Shown: positions 1-8,614 of the stretch, piece after piece
Layout: the number at the start of each line of letters is the position of its first letter
Position numbering within the stretch: the stretch's first letter is position 1
Assembly (NCBI GenBank): GCA_038226305.1
Contig: JBBRQN010000002.1
Span: 124,001 to 188,000 of the forward strand
Origin: JASLDZ01 sp038226305
Lineage (GTDB): Bacteria; Pseudomonadota; Alphaproteobacteria; Caulobacterales; Caulobacteraceae
Reading direction: 5' to 3'
Length of the DNA: 64,000 nucleotides
Notes under the pieces: generated by a model
What the model was told of the DNA's origin: nothing
What the model saw: only the letters and a program-made list of their open reading frames with translations
Database searches by the model: none
Program-made: the position numbers and the translations under genes

Positions 1-1132
1 AGTTCATCGGCTCCATCGTGGCGTGGGCCAGGTAGGGGAAGTCGTAGGTGGTCTCGAAGGCCTGAACCGGGGCCTTGATCGGCTCGGCGGGGTGGGGCGT
101 CTTCGCATCCGGCCCGGCCTGGGCGTTCTCGATCCCGGCGGGCTTGTCGTCCGTCACGCCCCGGCCCTCGAAGGGCTCCCAGGCGGTGCCGGGGGCGGTG
201 ACGGCGGCCTTGTACTCGGCCAGGATTTTGTCGCTTGAGCGCATCTCCGCCTTGGAGTCGTCCCACGTCACCACGAGCGCCTCGCGGCCCTGCTTCGCCG
301 CCCAGGTGTTCTCGGCGATCACGGCCACGCCGGAGGGGATCTGCACCACGTCCACCACGCCCTTCACGGCCTTGGCCTTGGAGGCGTCGAAGCTCTTCAC
401 CACCCCGCCGAAGCGGGGGCTGTGCGCCACCATGGCGGTGAGCATGTTGGGCAGGTGAACGTCCTGCGTGTAGCGCTGCGTGCCGGTGGACTTGGCGAGG
501 CTGTCCTTGCGCTTCACCCGATCGGTGCCGATCAGGGTGTAGGCGGTGGCGGGCTTGAGGGTGACCGAGGCCGGGGCCGTCACCTTGCCCGCGGCGGGCA
601 GAAGCTCGCCCAGGGTGGCCGACTTGCCGGAGGCGTGGGTCGCCACCCCGTCCTTGATGGTGACCTCGCCTGCGGGCACCTTCCAGGTGTCGGCGGCGGC
701 CTGCACGAACATGGCCCGGGCCGTGGCGCCGGCCTTGCGATATTGGTCCCAGCTGTTGGCGATGGCGGTGGAGCCGCCGGTGCCCTGCACGCCCATCAGC
801 GTGTTGGCATAGACCTTGGCGTCGGCGGCGGCGGCCTCGATCTTCACCTTCGACCAGTCGGCGTCGAGCTCTTCCGAGATCATGGCGGCGAGGCCGGCGT
901 GGTTCCCCTGGCCCATCTCCTGATGCTTGTTGATCACCGTCACGACGTTGTCGGCGGTGATCTTCAGGAACGGTCCGAAAGCTCCGAAGTCGATCTTCGG
1001 CGCGCCGAGCCCCAGGATGTCGGAGCGCGAGCAGGCCCCGACCAGCAGCGCCCCGCCGGAGAGCGTGGCCCCGATGATGGTCTGGCGCCGGGTGGGTCGC
1101 AGGGTGGAGGAGAGGCGAGCGAGGGCGTTCAT
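1..1132 (-). CDS. Xanthine dehydrogenase family molybdopterin-binding subunit (IorB-like), partial
   Basis: Start of a large Mo-hydroxylase subunit that runs off the left edge; about 377 residues are visible. The N terminus has a twin-arginine motif (RPTRRQTIIG) followed by a hydrophobic stretch and a cysteine (LLVGAC), as in periplasmic isoquinoline 1-oxidoreductase beta (IorB)-type proteins. Further in, motifs such as NKHQEMGQG and GVQGTGGSTA fit the molybdopterin-binding domain. The 2Fe-2S partner lies 14 bp upstream in the same direction, so the two form an operon. Family members hydroxylate N-heterocycles or aldehydes; the actual substrate cannot be read from the sequence. The 3' half is outside the window, so the Mo-active-site glutamate cannot be checked. 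Confidence 0.9.
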   Translation of the reverse strand, partial: MNALARLSSTLRPTRRQTIIGATLSGGALLVGACSRSDILGLGAPKIDFGAFGPFLKITADNVVTVINKHQEMGQGNHAGLAAMISEELDADWSKVKIEAAAADAKVYANTLMGVQGTGGSTAIANSWDQYRKAGATARAMFVQAAADTWKVPAGEVTIKDGVATHASGKSATLGELLPAAGKVTAPASVTLKPATAYTLIGTDRVKRKDSLAKSTGTQRYTQDVHLPNMLTAMVAHSPRFGGVVKSFDASKAKAVKGVVDVVQIPSGVAVIAENTWAAKQGREALVVTWDDSKAEMRSSDKILAEYKAAVTAPGTAWEPFEGRGVTDDKPAGIENAQAGPDAKTPHPAEPIKAPVQAFETTYDFPYLAHATMEPMN

Positions 1133-1146
1133 GGCGGGCTCGACCT

Positions 1147-1620
1147 TCAGGCGGCGGAGGTGGGGACGGGAGCCGCAGCGCCCGCGGCGTCATGGATCGC
1201 GGCGCGGATGCGCTGGTAGGCACCGCAGCGGCACAGGTTGCCCTTCATGGCGTCGCTGATGGCCGCATCGTCAGGCTTCGGCGTGGTCTTCAGAAGGGCC
1301 GTGGCCGACATGATCTGGCCCGACTGGCAGTAGCCGCACTGCGGCACATCCAGCTTCACCCACGAGGCCTGCACCGGGTGCGTGCCGCCCAGCCCCTCGA
1401 TGGTGGTGATCTGAGCCGTGCCCACCGAAGACACCGGCGTCACGCAGGAGCGGATCGCCGCCCCATCCGAATGCACCGTGCAGGCTCCGCACTGGGCGAT
1501 GCCGCAGCCGAACTTCGTGCCGGTGAGCTTCAACTCGTCCCGCAGCACCCACAGGAGCGGCGTTTCGGGAGAGGCCTCGACGCTGTAGCGCCGCCCGTTG
1601 ACGTTGAGATCGATCGCCAT
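1147..1620 (-). CDS. (2Fe-2S)-binding subunit of Mo hydroxylase (IorA-like)
   Basis: 157-aa small subunit of a molybdenum hydroxylase. It carries the plant-ferredoxin-type 2Fe-2S cysteines near residues 39-60 (CGIAQCGACTVH) and the second, all-alpha 2Fe-2S domain with CGYCQSGQ and CRCGAYQRI. Length and the two-cluster layout match IorA/CoxS-type subunits. It precedes the IorB-like gene in the same transcription unit. It passes electrons from the Mo centre to an external acceptor; no FAD subunit gene is visible, which fits the IorAB type in which a cytochrome or another acceptor is used. The substrate is unknown. Confidence 0.92.
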   Translation of the reverse strand: MAIDLNVNGRRYSVEASPETPLLWVLRDELKLTGTKFGCGIAQCGACTVHSDGAAIRSCVTPVSSVGTAQITTIEGLGGTHPVQASWVKLDVPQCGYCQSGQIMSATALLKTTPKPDDAAISDAMKGNLCRCGAYQRIRAAIHDAAGAAAPVPTSAA

Positions 1621-1863
1621 GCGCGGGAAGCTCCGGTTGAACGCTGCTCAGACTAGGCCCAAGCGCGGCTTTAAGGAAGCGGGGCAGGCGGGGGCGTGGC
1701 GCGCGCCCGTCCGTGTCCGATTCCAAAAAACGCCGGACATCCGGCCATTCCCGACAGGGGGCGCAGGGCGGCGCGCTGGCGTGTCTTTGTTGGCGGGGGA
1801 GATGGCGCGGCAGGTCACGCAGGAACCATGCGCCCACCCGAAACGGGGGAGGACAGATTTTTG

Positions 1864-1913
1864 TGGGGCACCCCTCCCGTCAGGGGAGTGGGGCACCCCT
1901 CCCGTCAGGGGAG
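1864..1913. repeat. Two tandem 25-bp repeats, each with a hairpin
   Basis: Two exact, directly adjacent copies of a 25-bp unit (1864-1888 and 1889-1913). Each holds a small palindrome, CCCCT-N6-AGGGG, so the transcript could form two tandem hairpins. They sit in the 334-bp gene-free stretch between the Mo-hydroxylase operon and the stop of the convergent-side sensor gene. That stretch also has a 6-2-6 palindrome (GCCGGA/TCCGGC, 1732-1745), and I see no gene in it. Either a terminator-like structure or a dispersed intergenic repeat family; copy number in the genome is unknown. Confidence 0.75.
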
Positions 1914-1954
1914 AGGTGCCCGCAAGGCTTGTAGCGTCCCGAATGTCCGGTCGC

Positions 1955-3208
1955 CTACTTCGTCGTCAGCGCCTCGGACGGCACATCCAGCGTGTAGACG
2001 AAACCCTCCGGCCTGTAGTCGAGCTGGACCTTGCCTCTCAGCTGTTGGCCGAGGGAGGTCATCATGCGGGTTCCAAAGCTCTTGCGCGTCGGTGGCGAGA
2101 CGGGTGGTCCCCCCGTTTCCACCCACTCGAAGCGCAGCCGCTCGCCCTCGACGTGCCAGGTCATGCTGACGTGGCCGCCCGGCAGGGAGAGGGCTCCGAA
2201 CTTGGTCGTGTTGGTGCAAAGCTCATTCAGGGTCATGGCGAAGGCGATCACGGCGCTGGACGTGATGCCGATGTCGTCGCCGGCGATGACGAAGCGGTCG
2301 CCGCCCTGATCGAAGGGCTCGACCGCGCTGCGCACCGTGCTGTCGATCGTGGCGTTGTCCCAGCTCACCCGTGTGAGGAGGTCGTGGGCGCGCGCCAGGG
2401 CCGCCAGTCGCCCATCGATCGCCGCTCGGGCGTGGTCCATGCTGGTGGCGGTACGCAGGCTTTGATCGGTGATCGCGCCCACCGTCGCCAGCATGTTCTT
2501 GATGCGATGGTGCAGCTCGGCATGGATCAGGTTCTGCAGCTTGTCTGCGGCGTCGCGCTCCTCGGCGTCGATCCCCGCCTGGACCAGCAGCGCCTTGGCA
2601 TCGATGCCGGCCTGCTCCAGCGCCAGTTTCAGCGTGTCGTTTTCAGTCGTCAGCGCGTCCTGAAGCGGTTGATTCTCATCGATGATCAGCTGCTGCTTCT
2701 CTGTGTCGGAGACCGTCTTCAGGCGGAGCGCCTTGGCGTGGACCCCGGCCTGCTGGAGCTGATAACGAAGCTCCATGTTCTCCTTGGTCAGCGAACCATT
2801 TTCATCGGAAAGCGACGGAAGAACTTTCAGAGCGCCCGTGCCGACCATCCCCTGAAGTTCCAGGATCATCTGCTGGATTTCGAGCGGTTTCGGGAAGAAC
2901 TTGCTGTCTTCCGGCTTGTCGGCCTCCGTGACGGCAATCTGCCCGGAGACGAGGATGATTTTGATATGCGGCCAGCGGCTGTGGGCGAGGTGCGCAAGCT
3001 TCAGCCCATCCATGCTCCCAGGCATCTGAATATCGGTGAAGAGCACCGATACATCGTCGCGCGCCTCGAGAATCTTTATGGCTTCGTCGGCGTTTATGGC
3101 TTCGATGGGCGTGAAGCCCGCGTCTTCGACGATGTCTACCGCCCGCATGCGAAGCATCAATTCGTCTTCGACAACCAAGACGACCGAAGGCGGGGCATCG
3201 TCGGTCAT
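1955..3208 (-). CDS. Receiver domain plus HWE/HisKA_2-type sensor histidine kinase
   Basis: 417 aa, starting at the ATG that gives MTDDAPPSVV (an upstream in-frame start would add 17 cysteine- and alanine-rich residues with no domain). Residues ~8-120 form a CheY-like receiver with the acidic pair, the phospho-acceptor in LFTDIQMPG and a KP motif (FFPKPL). A long heptad-like helix (~130-225) follows, with repeated QAG(I/V)xAKAL segments. Then comes the dimerisation/phosphoacceptor helix (ELHHRIKNMLATV, His) and an HWE-type ATPase (N-box LNELCTNTTKFGAL, G-box near KSFGTRMM). Order is REC-coiled coil-kinase with no input domain, so it is probably a phosphorelay intermediate acting downstream of another kinase. 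Such kinases often feed the general stress response in Alphaproteobacteria; no PhyR or sigma factor is near. Confidence 0.88.
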   Translation of the reverse strand: MTDDAPPSVVLVVEDELMLRMRAVDIVEDAGFTPIEAINADEAIKILEARDDVSVLFTDIQMPGSMDGLKLAHLAHSRWPHIKIILVSGQIAVTEADKPEDSKFFPKPLEIQQMILELQGMVGTGALKVLPSLSDENGSLTKENMELRYQLQQAGVHAKALRLKTVSDTEKQQLIIDENQPLQDALTTENDTLKLALEQAGIDAKALLVQAGIDAEERDAADKLQNLIHAELHHRIKNMLATVGAITDQSLRTATSMDHARAAIDGRLAALARAHDLLTRVSWDNATIDSTVRSAVEPFDQGGDRFVIAGDDIGITSSAVIAFAMTLNELCTNTTKFGALSLPGGHVSMTWHVEGERLRFEWVETGGPPVSPPTRKSFGTRMMTSLGQQLRGKVQLDYRPEGFVYTLDVPSEALTTK

Positions 3209-3376
3209 CTGTAACTCCACGAGGACGGCTGCCGCTGCGCAACAGGAGGAGCAAGCCAATTGATCGCCTGCCTTCCCGCTATGTCACGTGAGGCCAGCAA
3301 GGGATAGCAGGCCGCTCGTGGCCCGTCTGGGCCGCCATCTGCCGCTATCGACCCGCAGGCGCGGGAGGCCCGTCGA

Positions 3377-4570
3377 TCACGCCACCTGACCTGCGCTCCA
3401 GCCGCTCGCCCAGGCCCATTGGAAGTTGTAGCCGCCGAGCCAGCCGGTGACGTCGACCGCTTCGCCTACGAAGAACAGGCCGGGGACCGATTTTGCTGCC
3501 AGGGTGCGGCCGTCGAGGTCGCGGGTGTCCACGCCGCCGAGGGTGACTTCGGCTGTGCGGTAGCCTTCGCTGCCCACGGGTTTCACCCGCCAGCGATTCA
3601 CGGAGTCGGCGAGGGCCCGGAGGCGCTTGTCCGAGGCGTCGCCCGCCAGGGTGTCGGCGCCGTCGCGCTCCACCAGCACCTGCGCCACGCGTTTGGGCAC
3701 ATGTTCGGCGACGAGGGTGGAGAGCGCGCGGCGGCCCTCGGTTTGGCGGGCGGTGCGCAGGGATTCGAAGAGGTCGCGGCCGGGCGCCATGTCCACCTCG
3801 ATCTCGTCGCCCTCGCGCCAGTAGGACGAGATCTGCAGCACGGCCGGGCCGGAGAGGCCGCGGTGGGTGAACAGCATCGCCTCCTCGAACCGCGTCTTGC
3901 CCACGCCGATTCGCACGTCTGTGGCGACGCCCGAAAGCGTCTTCAACCGCTCCAGAAGGCCGATCTCGAAGGTGAGGGGCACGAGTGCTGGGCGGGTGTA
4001 GGTCACCCGCAGGCCGAACTGGCGGGCGAGGTCGTAGGCGAGGCCGGTGGCACCCATCTTGGGGATCGACTTGCCCCCCGTGGCCACCACCACCGAGGCG
4101 CAGGCGATGACGCCCTCGTCGCTTTCGACCTCGAACCCTTCGCCCACCTGCGCCACGCCCTTGATCGAGGTGTCGAGGCGCAGGGTGACGCCCGCGGCGG
4201 CCATCTCCTTCTCCAGCATCAGTACGATCTGCTTGGCGGAGCCGTCGCAGAACAGCTGGCCCAGCGTCTTCTCGTGCCAGGCGATGCCGTGGCGATCCAC
4301 CAGGGCGATGAAGTCGGCCGGGGTGTAGCGGCTCAGCGCCGAGATGCAGAAGCGCGGGTTCTGAGACAGGAACTGAGCGGGCGTTGTGCGCCGGTTGGTG
4401 AAGTTGCAGCGGCCGCCTCCGGAGATGCGGATCTTCTCTCCGGGGGCGCTGGCGTGGTCGAGCACCAGAACCTTGCGGCCGCGCCTGCCCGCCTCGACGG
4501 CGCACATCATCCCGGCGGCGCCCGCGCCCAGCACCACCACGTCGAACGCTTCGTCTCTCTTCGTCGGCAT
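3377..4570 (-). CDS. NAD(P)/FAD-dependent oxidoreductase, HI0933/YhiN family
   Basis: 397 aa. The N terminus carries the Rossmann dinucleotide motif (VVVLGAGAAGMM, residues ~11-22) and the family signature SGGGRCNFTN (~50-59). The C terminus has the usual FAD-contact region VPGLFFVGEAVDVTGWLGGYNF. Length is normal for the HI0933/BaiN-like family of flavoproteins. The physiological substrate of most members is unknown; BaiN acts on bile-acid intermediates in clostridia, which is not evidence for this protein. It is divergent from the pseudouridine synthase gene that begins 45 bp away, so both may share a short promoter region. Confidence 0.9.
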   Translation of the reverse strand: MPTKRDEAFDVVVLGAGAAGMMCAVEAGRRGRKVLVLDHASAPGEKIRISGGGRCNFTNRRTTPAQFLSQNPRFCISALSRYTPADFIALVDRHGIAWHEKTLGQLFCDGSAKQIVLMLEKEMAAAGVTLRLDTSIKGVAQVGEGFEVESDEGVIACASVVVATGGKSIPKMGATGLAYDLARQFGLRVTYTRPALVPLTFEIGLLERLKTLSGVATDVRIGVGKTRFEEAMLFTHRGLSGPAVLQISSYWREGDEIEVDMAPGRDLFESLRTARQTEGRRALSTLVAEHVPKRVAQVLVERDGADTLAGDASDKRLRALADSVNRWRVKPVGSEGYRTAEVTLGGVDTRDLDGRTLAAKSVPGLFFVGEAVDVTGWLGGYNFQWAWASGWSAGQVA

Positions 4571-4614
4571 GGGGGCGTCTTGCCCGGCTCACGCGCTTTC
4601 GACTAGGTGCGGCG

Positions 4615-5379
4615 ATGGCCTGGACCCGGCGATATGACGAGCCTGAACCCCAGCGGGTGAACCGCTGGCTGGCGCAGAGCGGCGTTTGCTCCCGTCGCGA
4701 GGCCGAGGCGCTGATCGGCCGGGGGCTCGTCTCCATCGACGGGGAGACGGTGGCCGACGCGGGCCGCAAGATCGAACCGGGGCAGACGCTGACCCTGGCA
4801 GACGCCGCGCAGGCGACGCTCGAAGGTGCCCTGACGGTGATGATCCACAAGCCCGTAGGCTACGTCTCCTCGCAGCCCGAGAACGGCCAGATCCCGGCGG
4901 TGCGCCTGCTCACCCCACAGCGGCGGATGGGGGAGGGGCCCGCACACCCCGGCTGGGAGAGCCGCCTGGCACCGGTGGGGCGGCTGGACATGGACTCCCG
5001 GGGCCTGCTGATCCTGTCGGAGGACGGGGTGGTGGCCAAGGCGGTGATCGGGCCGCAGTCGCAGCTCGACAAGGAGTATCACGTGCGGGTGCGGGGCGAG
5101 GTGACCTCTGAGCGGCTCGCGCTCCTGCGTCACGGGCTGGAGCTGGACGGCCGCACACTGAAACTCGCCGGGGTGGACGAGACCGCCCCCGGCGGCCTGC
5201 GCTTCGTGCTGACCGAGGGTCGCAACCGTCAGATCAGGCGCATGTGCGAGCTGGTGGAGCTGGAGGTGGTCGACCTCTTCCGCACCCGCGTCGGGCCCCT
5301 GGGGCTGGGCGACCTGCCGCAGGGGTGCTGGCGACCGCTGACCGCGCAGGAACGCTCGGCCCTGATCGCGGCGTCTTGA
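4615..5379 (+). CDS. rRNA pseudouridine synthase, RsuA/RluB/RluF family
   Basis: 254 aa. Residues ~13-60 form an S4 RNA-binding domain (RVNRWLAQSGVCSRREAEALI). The catalytic motif is GRLDMDSRGLLILSEDG, where the aspartate of GRLD is the universal nucleophile. The C-terminal part has the RsuA-type TEGRNRQIRRMCEL motif. The S4 sequence leans towards RluF/RluB rather than RsuA, but the modified position cannot be assigned from sequence. It converts a uridine in ribosomal RNA to pseudouridine. It is divergent from the flavoprotein gene and stands alone. Confidence 0.9.
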   Translation: MAWTRRYDEPEPQRVNRWLAQSGVCSRREAEALIGRGLVSIDGETVADAGRKIEPGQTLTLADAAQATLEGALTVMIHKPVGYVSSQPENGQIPAVRLLTPQRRMGEGPAHPGWESRLAPVGRLDMDSRGLLILSEDGVVAKAVIGPQSQLDKEYHVRVRGEVTSERLALLRHGLELDGRTLKLAGVDETAPGGLRFVLTEGRNRQIRRMCELVELEVVDLFRTRVGPLGLGDLPQGCWRPLTAQERSALIAAS

Positions 5380-5460
5380 ATTCAGATTGTGTCACAACGG
5401 CGTGACGGGGCGGCGCTAGGTCTGGACAGACGCCCGCAAAGGGCGCTTAGGGAGGCGATC

Positions 5461-6531
5461 ATGGGCGTTCTGCAGGCGGTGCTCACCCTGGCCCTAGCGG
5501 TCGCCGCCCCTGCGGCCAGCCCGCTCGACCCCCTGCGGCTGGATCAGCTTCTGATGGAGGGGTCGCACAACAGCTATCGCAAGCAGCCCTCGCCCGCCGA
5601 GGAGCAGCGCATCAAGGCGATCTACCCGCAGGCGTGGCCCTCGCTCGACTATGGGCACCCGCCGTTCGAGAGCCAGCTGGCGCTGGGCCTGCGGCAGTTC
5701 GAGATCGACGTGAACCCCGATCCGCAGGGGGGCACCTACGCTGCCCCTTATGCCGATGCCACGCCTCAGGTGAAGGCGCTGATGGCCGCGCCGGGGGCCA
5801 AGGTTCTGCACGTGGCGGGGCTAGATACGGAGGTTCATTGCCTGACGTTCCGTACCTGCCTCGAGCTCTTCGCCCGCTGGTCGGATGCGCATCCGGGGCA
5901 TGCGCCGCTGGTGATCCTGATCAACTCCTCCGATTCGAAGCGCATCGTTGGCGCGTTCGAGACGCCGGTCGCCTTCGATCAGGCCGGGATCGACGCCCTG
6001 CAGGACGACATCGCCCAGGTGATCGGCCGCGCGCGGGTCATCACACCCGACGATGTGCGCGGCACCCACCCCAGCCTGCGGGAAGCGGTGCTGTCCAAGG
6101 CGTGGCCGAGCTTCGGCGCCTCGCGAGGCAAGTTCCTGTTCGTGCTCGACGGATCGGCGGCGCACGAGGCGTTCCTGCGCGCCGGCCACGCTTCGCTTAA
6201 GGGTCGCATGATGTTCGGCTGGTTCGACGAGGCCGAGCCGGAGGCCGCCCTCTTCAACATCCAGGATCCCCTGAAGGAGGGTGGGCGCATCCGACGCCTC
6301 ACGGCCCTGGGCTTCCTCGTGCGCACCCGCGCCGATGCGGACACGAAGGAGGCCCGGACGCGGGATGGCGGGCGGATGAAGGCTGCGCTGGCGTCGGGCG
6401 CGCAGTTCGTCAGCACCGACTATTACGAGGGCGTGCCAGACCCGGAGGGCTTCGGCTACGTCGCCGATTTCGCAGGGGCGATGGTGCGCTGCAATCCGGT
6501 GGTCGCGCGCTGCGGGCCGCGCGGGCGCTGA
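5461..6531 (+). CDS. Ca2+-dependent PI-PLC-like phosphodiesterase, secreted
   Basis: 356 aa from the ATG at 5461, chosen because it starts a typical signal peptide (MGVLQAVLTLALAVAAPAAS) and follows GGGAGGCG; an upstream start at 5389 would bury it. The mature protein begins the PI-PLC X-like TIM barrel: the first catalytic histidine region GSHNSY (~35), a metal-binding FEIDVN segment, and the second histidine near TEVHCL. The family is bacterial Ca2+-dependent phosphoinositide phospholipase C-like; bacterial substrates are largely unknown. Likely periplasmic or exported. No neighbour suggests a pathway. Confidence 0.82.
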   Translation: MGVLQAVLTLALAVAAPAASPLDPLRLDQLLMEGSHNSYRKQPSPAEEQRIKAIYPQAWPSLDYGHPPFESQLALGLRQFEIDVNPDPQGGTYAAPYADATPQVKALMAAPGAKVLHVAGLDTEVHCLTFRTCLELFARWSDAHPGHAPLVILINSSDSKRIVGAFETPVAFDQAGIDALQDDIAQVIGRARVITPDDVRGTHPSLREAVLSKAWPSFGASRGKFLFVLDGSAAHEAFLRAGHASLKGRMMFGWFDEAEPEAALFNIQDPLKEGGRIRRLTALGFLVRTRADADTKEARTRDGGRMKAALASGAQFVSTDYYEGVPDPEGFGYVADFAGAMVRCNPVVARCGPRGR

Positions 6532-6705
6532 TCTTCCAAAACTTGCAGCCGCTTGCCGCATCGGCACCCAGTTCGCGGGGAAGTGACCGCCGCCTGCATT
6601 GAAACGCCTGCCGATCGGTGGCCTGCTCTGGGCTGGCGGCCTCCTCGGCTCACGGCCCCGGGGGCACGCAAGGCTTTGCGGGCTTCACCGCTGAAGGACG
6701 CGCCC

Positions 6706-7515
6706 ATGTCCACCACCACCCCCCTCGTGCCCGAGGCCCGTTCCGGCGGATCGACCACGCCGCAGGTGCGCCGGATCACGGCGGACGACCTGAGCATCGC
6801 GCTGCGACAGGGGCTGGACGACTTTGCCGTGAAGCGCGGCGAGATCCTGATGCTCGCCTTCATCTACCCCCTCGTGGGGCTCGTGGCCTGCGTGGCGGCA
6901 TTCAACGGCAACACCGTGGCTCTGGCCTTTCCGCTGGCGGCGGGCCTGTCGATCATGGGGCCGGCGGTGGCCTCCGGCTTCTATGAGATCGCCTATCGCC
7001 GCGAGCGGGGGGAGGACGGGGCGTGGTTCCACTTCTTCGACGCCTGGCGCGGCCGATCGGGCGTGGCTTTGCTGCTGCTCACTGCGGGGCTTTTGGTGCT
7101 GTTCATGGCCTGGGTGGCGACGGCGTGGGCGCTGTACGAGGCGACGCTGGGGCGTGTGCCCTACGCGGGGCTGGGCGACTTCCTCAGCCGGGTGTTCACC
7201 ACGCCCGCGGGTTGGATTCTGATCGGGCTCGGCAACCTCGCGGGTCTCGCCTTCGCAGGGGTCGCTCTGGCGGTCAGCGCGGTGTCGTTTCCCATGCTGG
7301 TGGACCGCGATGTGGATGCCCTTACCGCGGTGCGCACCTCGGTGAGCGCCGTAGCGGCCAGCCCTGCGGTGTTCGCCCGCTGGGGGGTGATGGTCGCGGC
7401 CTTCCTGGTCCTGGGGGCCATCCCCCTGTTCGTCGGCCTGGCGGTGGTTCTGCCGGTGCTGGGCTATGCAACCTGGCACCTCTACACCCGCACGGTGGGC
7501 CGGCCGACGCCCTGA
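6706..7515 (+). CDS. DUF2189 (COG5473-like) integral membrane protein
   Basis: 269 aa from the ATG at 6706, preceded by an AAGGA-type ribosome site; the frame is open upstream but that part lacks family sequence. After a soluble N terminus (ITADDLSIALRQGLDDF) there are about five to six hydrophobic segments, and the loop GFYEIAYRRERGEDG typical of DUF2189 proteins. The family is sometimes annotated as cytochrome c oxidase subunit I-like, but no haem ligands are evident and the function is unknown. It lies 149 bp upstream of the cytochrome c1 gene in the same direction. Confidence 0.8.
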   Translation: MSTTTPLVPEARSGGSTTPQVRRITADDLSIALRQGLDDFAVKRGEILMLAFIYPLVGLVACVAAFNGNTVALAFPLAAGLSIMGPAVASGFYEIAYRRERGEDGAWFHFFDAWRGRSGVALLLLTAGLLVLFMAWVATAWALYEATLGRVPYAGLGDFLSRVFTTPAGWILIGLGNLAGLAFAGVALAVSAVSFPMLVDRDVDALTAVRTSVSAVAASPAVFARWGVMVAAFLVLGAIPLFVGLAVVLPVLGYATWHLYTRTVGRPTP

Positions 7516-7664
7516 GTGGACAGGCCCTTGCCGAACGGGGCCGTATGGACCATCTCGGCGGGGCGGAGCGTTTGGTGCGCCCACGAGAAATTTTGGTGGC
7601 GGGGCGGCACCGGCTGCGGTAGCGCAGGGCCATCGTCACGAGAGATGAGAAGGTCGAACTGTCG

Positions 7665-8516
7665 ATGCTGCGTAAAGCGATCGCCTGTGGTGTCGCCGGT
7701 CTGGTGCTGATCGGTTTTGCGGTTCCGGCCGCGGCCAAAACCAATGCCGAAGAGCCTAAAAAGGTCGCGTGGTCGTTCGACGGCCCCTTCGGGAAGTTTG
7801 ACCAGGCGCAGGTGCAGCGCGGGTTCAAGGTCTACACCGAGGTCTGCTCGGCCTGTCACTCCATGAACCTCCTGTCGTACCGCAACCTGGCGCAGCCCGG
7901 CGGGCCGTTCTTCGACAAGAAGCATCCGAACCCCAACGAGAGCCCGCAGGCCAAGGCCATCGCCGCCGCCGTGCAGGTGCCCGACATCGATCCCGACACG
8001 GGCGACACCATCCAGCGCCCCGCCACCCCGGCGGATCGCTTCAAGTCGCCCTTCATCAACGAAGCCGCCGCCCGCGCGGCCAACGGCGGGGCCCTGCCGC
8101 CCGACCTTTCGGTGATCACCCGCGCTCGCGAGGGCGGGGCCGACTACGTCTACAGCCTGCAGACCGGCTATGTGGACCCGCCCGCCGGCCTCGAAGTGCC
8201 GGACGGCAAATACTACAACCCCTACATGGCGGGCGATCTCGGCTCCTACTGGAAGGGCCCGAAGGACAAGGTGCCGCCGGGCGGTTTCATCGCCATGCCC
8301 AAGCAGCTGGTCGATGACCGCGTCGCCTATGACGACGGCACCAAGGCCACCGCTGAACAGGAAGCCAAGGACGTGGCGGCGTTCCTCTCCTGGGCGGCCG
8401 AGCCGAAGCAGACCGAGCGCAAGCAGACCGGCCTGGCCGTACTGCTCTACCTCCTGGCCTTCGCGACGGTCCTGTACTTCTCGTACAAGCAGATCTGGAA
8501 GAACGTCGCCCACTGA
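7665..8516 (+). CDS. petC: Cytochrome c1, without adjacent bc1 partner genes
   Basis: 283 aa. An N-terminal signal peptide (cleavage after AAA, ~residue 24) is followed by the haem-binding CSACH at ~62-66 with the SMNLLSYRNL context of cytochrome c1. The axial methionine is in GGFIAMPKQL, and one C-terminal membrane anchor (LAVLLYLLAFATVLYFSYKQ) ends the protein. In the bc1 complex it carries electrons from the Rieske protein to cytochrome c2. Usually petA-petB-petC lie together or cytochrome b and c1 are fused; neither Rieske nor cytochrome b is in this window. It sits at the left border of the photosynthesis cluster, so it may serve cyclic electron flow. Confidence 0.93.
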   Translation: MLRKAIACGVAGLVLIGFAVPAAAKTNAEEPKKVAWSFDGPFGKFDQAQVQRGFKVYTEVCSACHSMNLLSYRNLAQPGGPFFDKKHPNPNESPQAKAIAAAVQVPDIDPDTGDTIQRPATPADRFKSPFINEAAARAANGGALPPDLSVITRAREGGADYVYSLQTGYVDPPAGLEVPDGKYYNPYMAGDLGSYWKGPKDKVPPGGFIAMPKQLVDDRVAYDDGTKATAEQEAKDVAAFLSWAAEPKQTERKQTGLAVLLYLLAFATVLYFSYKQIWKNVAH

Positions 8517-8525
8517 TCTGACGCT

Positions 8526-8551
8526 GCGGTCGCACCCTTCGGTGTGATCGC
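8526..8551 (+). terminator. Stem-loop after cytochrome c1 gene
   Basis: An 11-bp stem (GCGGTCGCACC with GGTGTGATCGC, two G-U pairs) closes a CTTC tetraloop just 9 bp after the petC stop. There is no clear T-run, so it may be a weak terminator or an mRNA 3'-end stabiliser. Confidence 0.6.
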
Positions 8552-8614
8552 GCGTTCAGGCGGGGTGCGGCGACCGACGCAGGTCGCCCGGTCTGAATCG
8601 CCGGGGAGCGTTCT

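Noticed and set aside
422..1219. 265-codon plus-strand ORF
   Set aside because: Antisense to the Mo-hydroxylase subunit; Gly/His/Arg-rich shadow typical of GC-rich DNA.
1598..3214. 538-codon plus-strand ORF across the repeats and the sensor kinase
   Set aside because: Antisense shadow; no domain, while the minus-strand frame has a full receiver and kinase.
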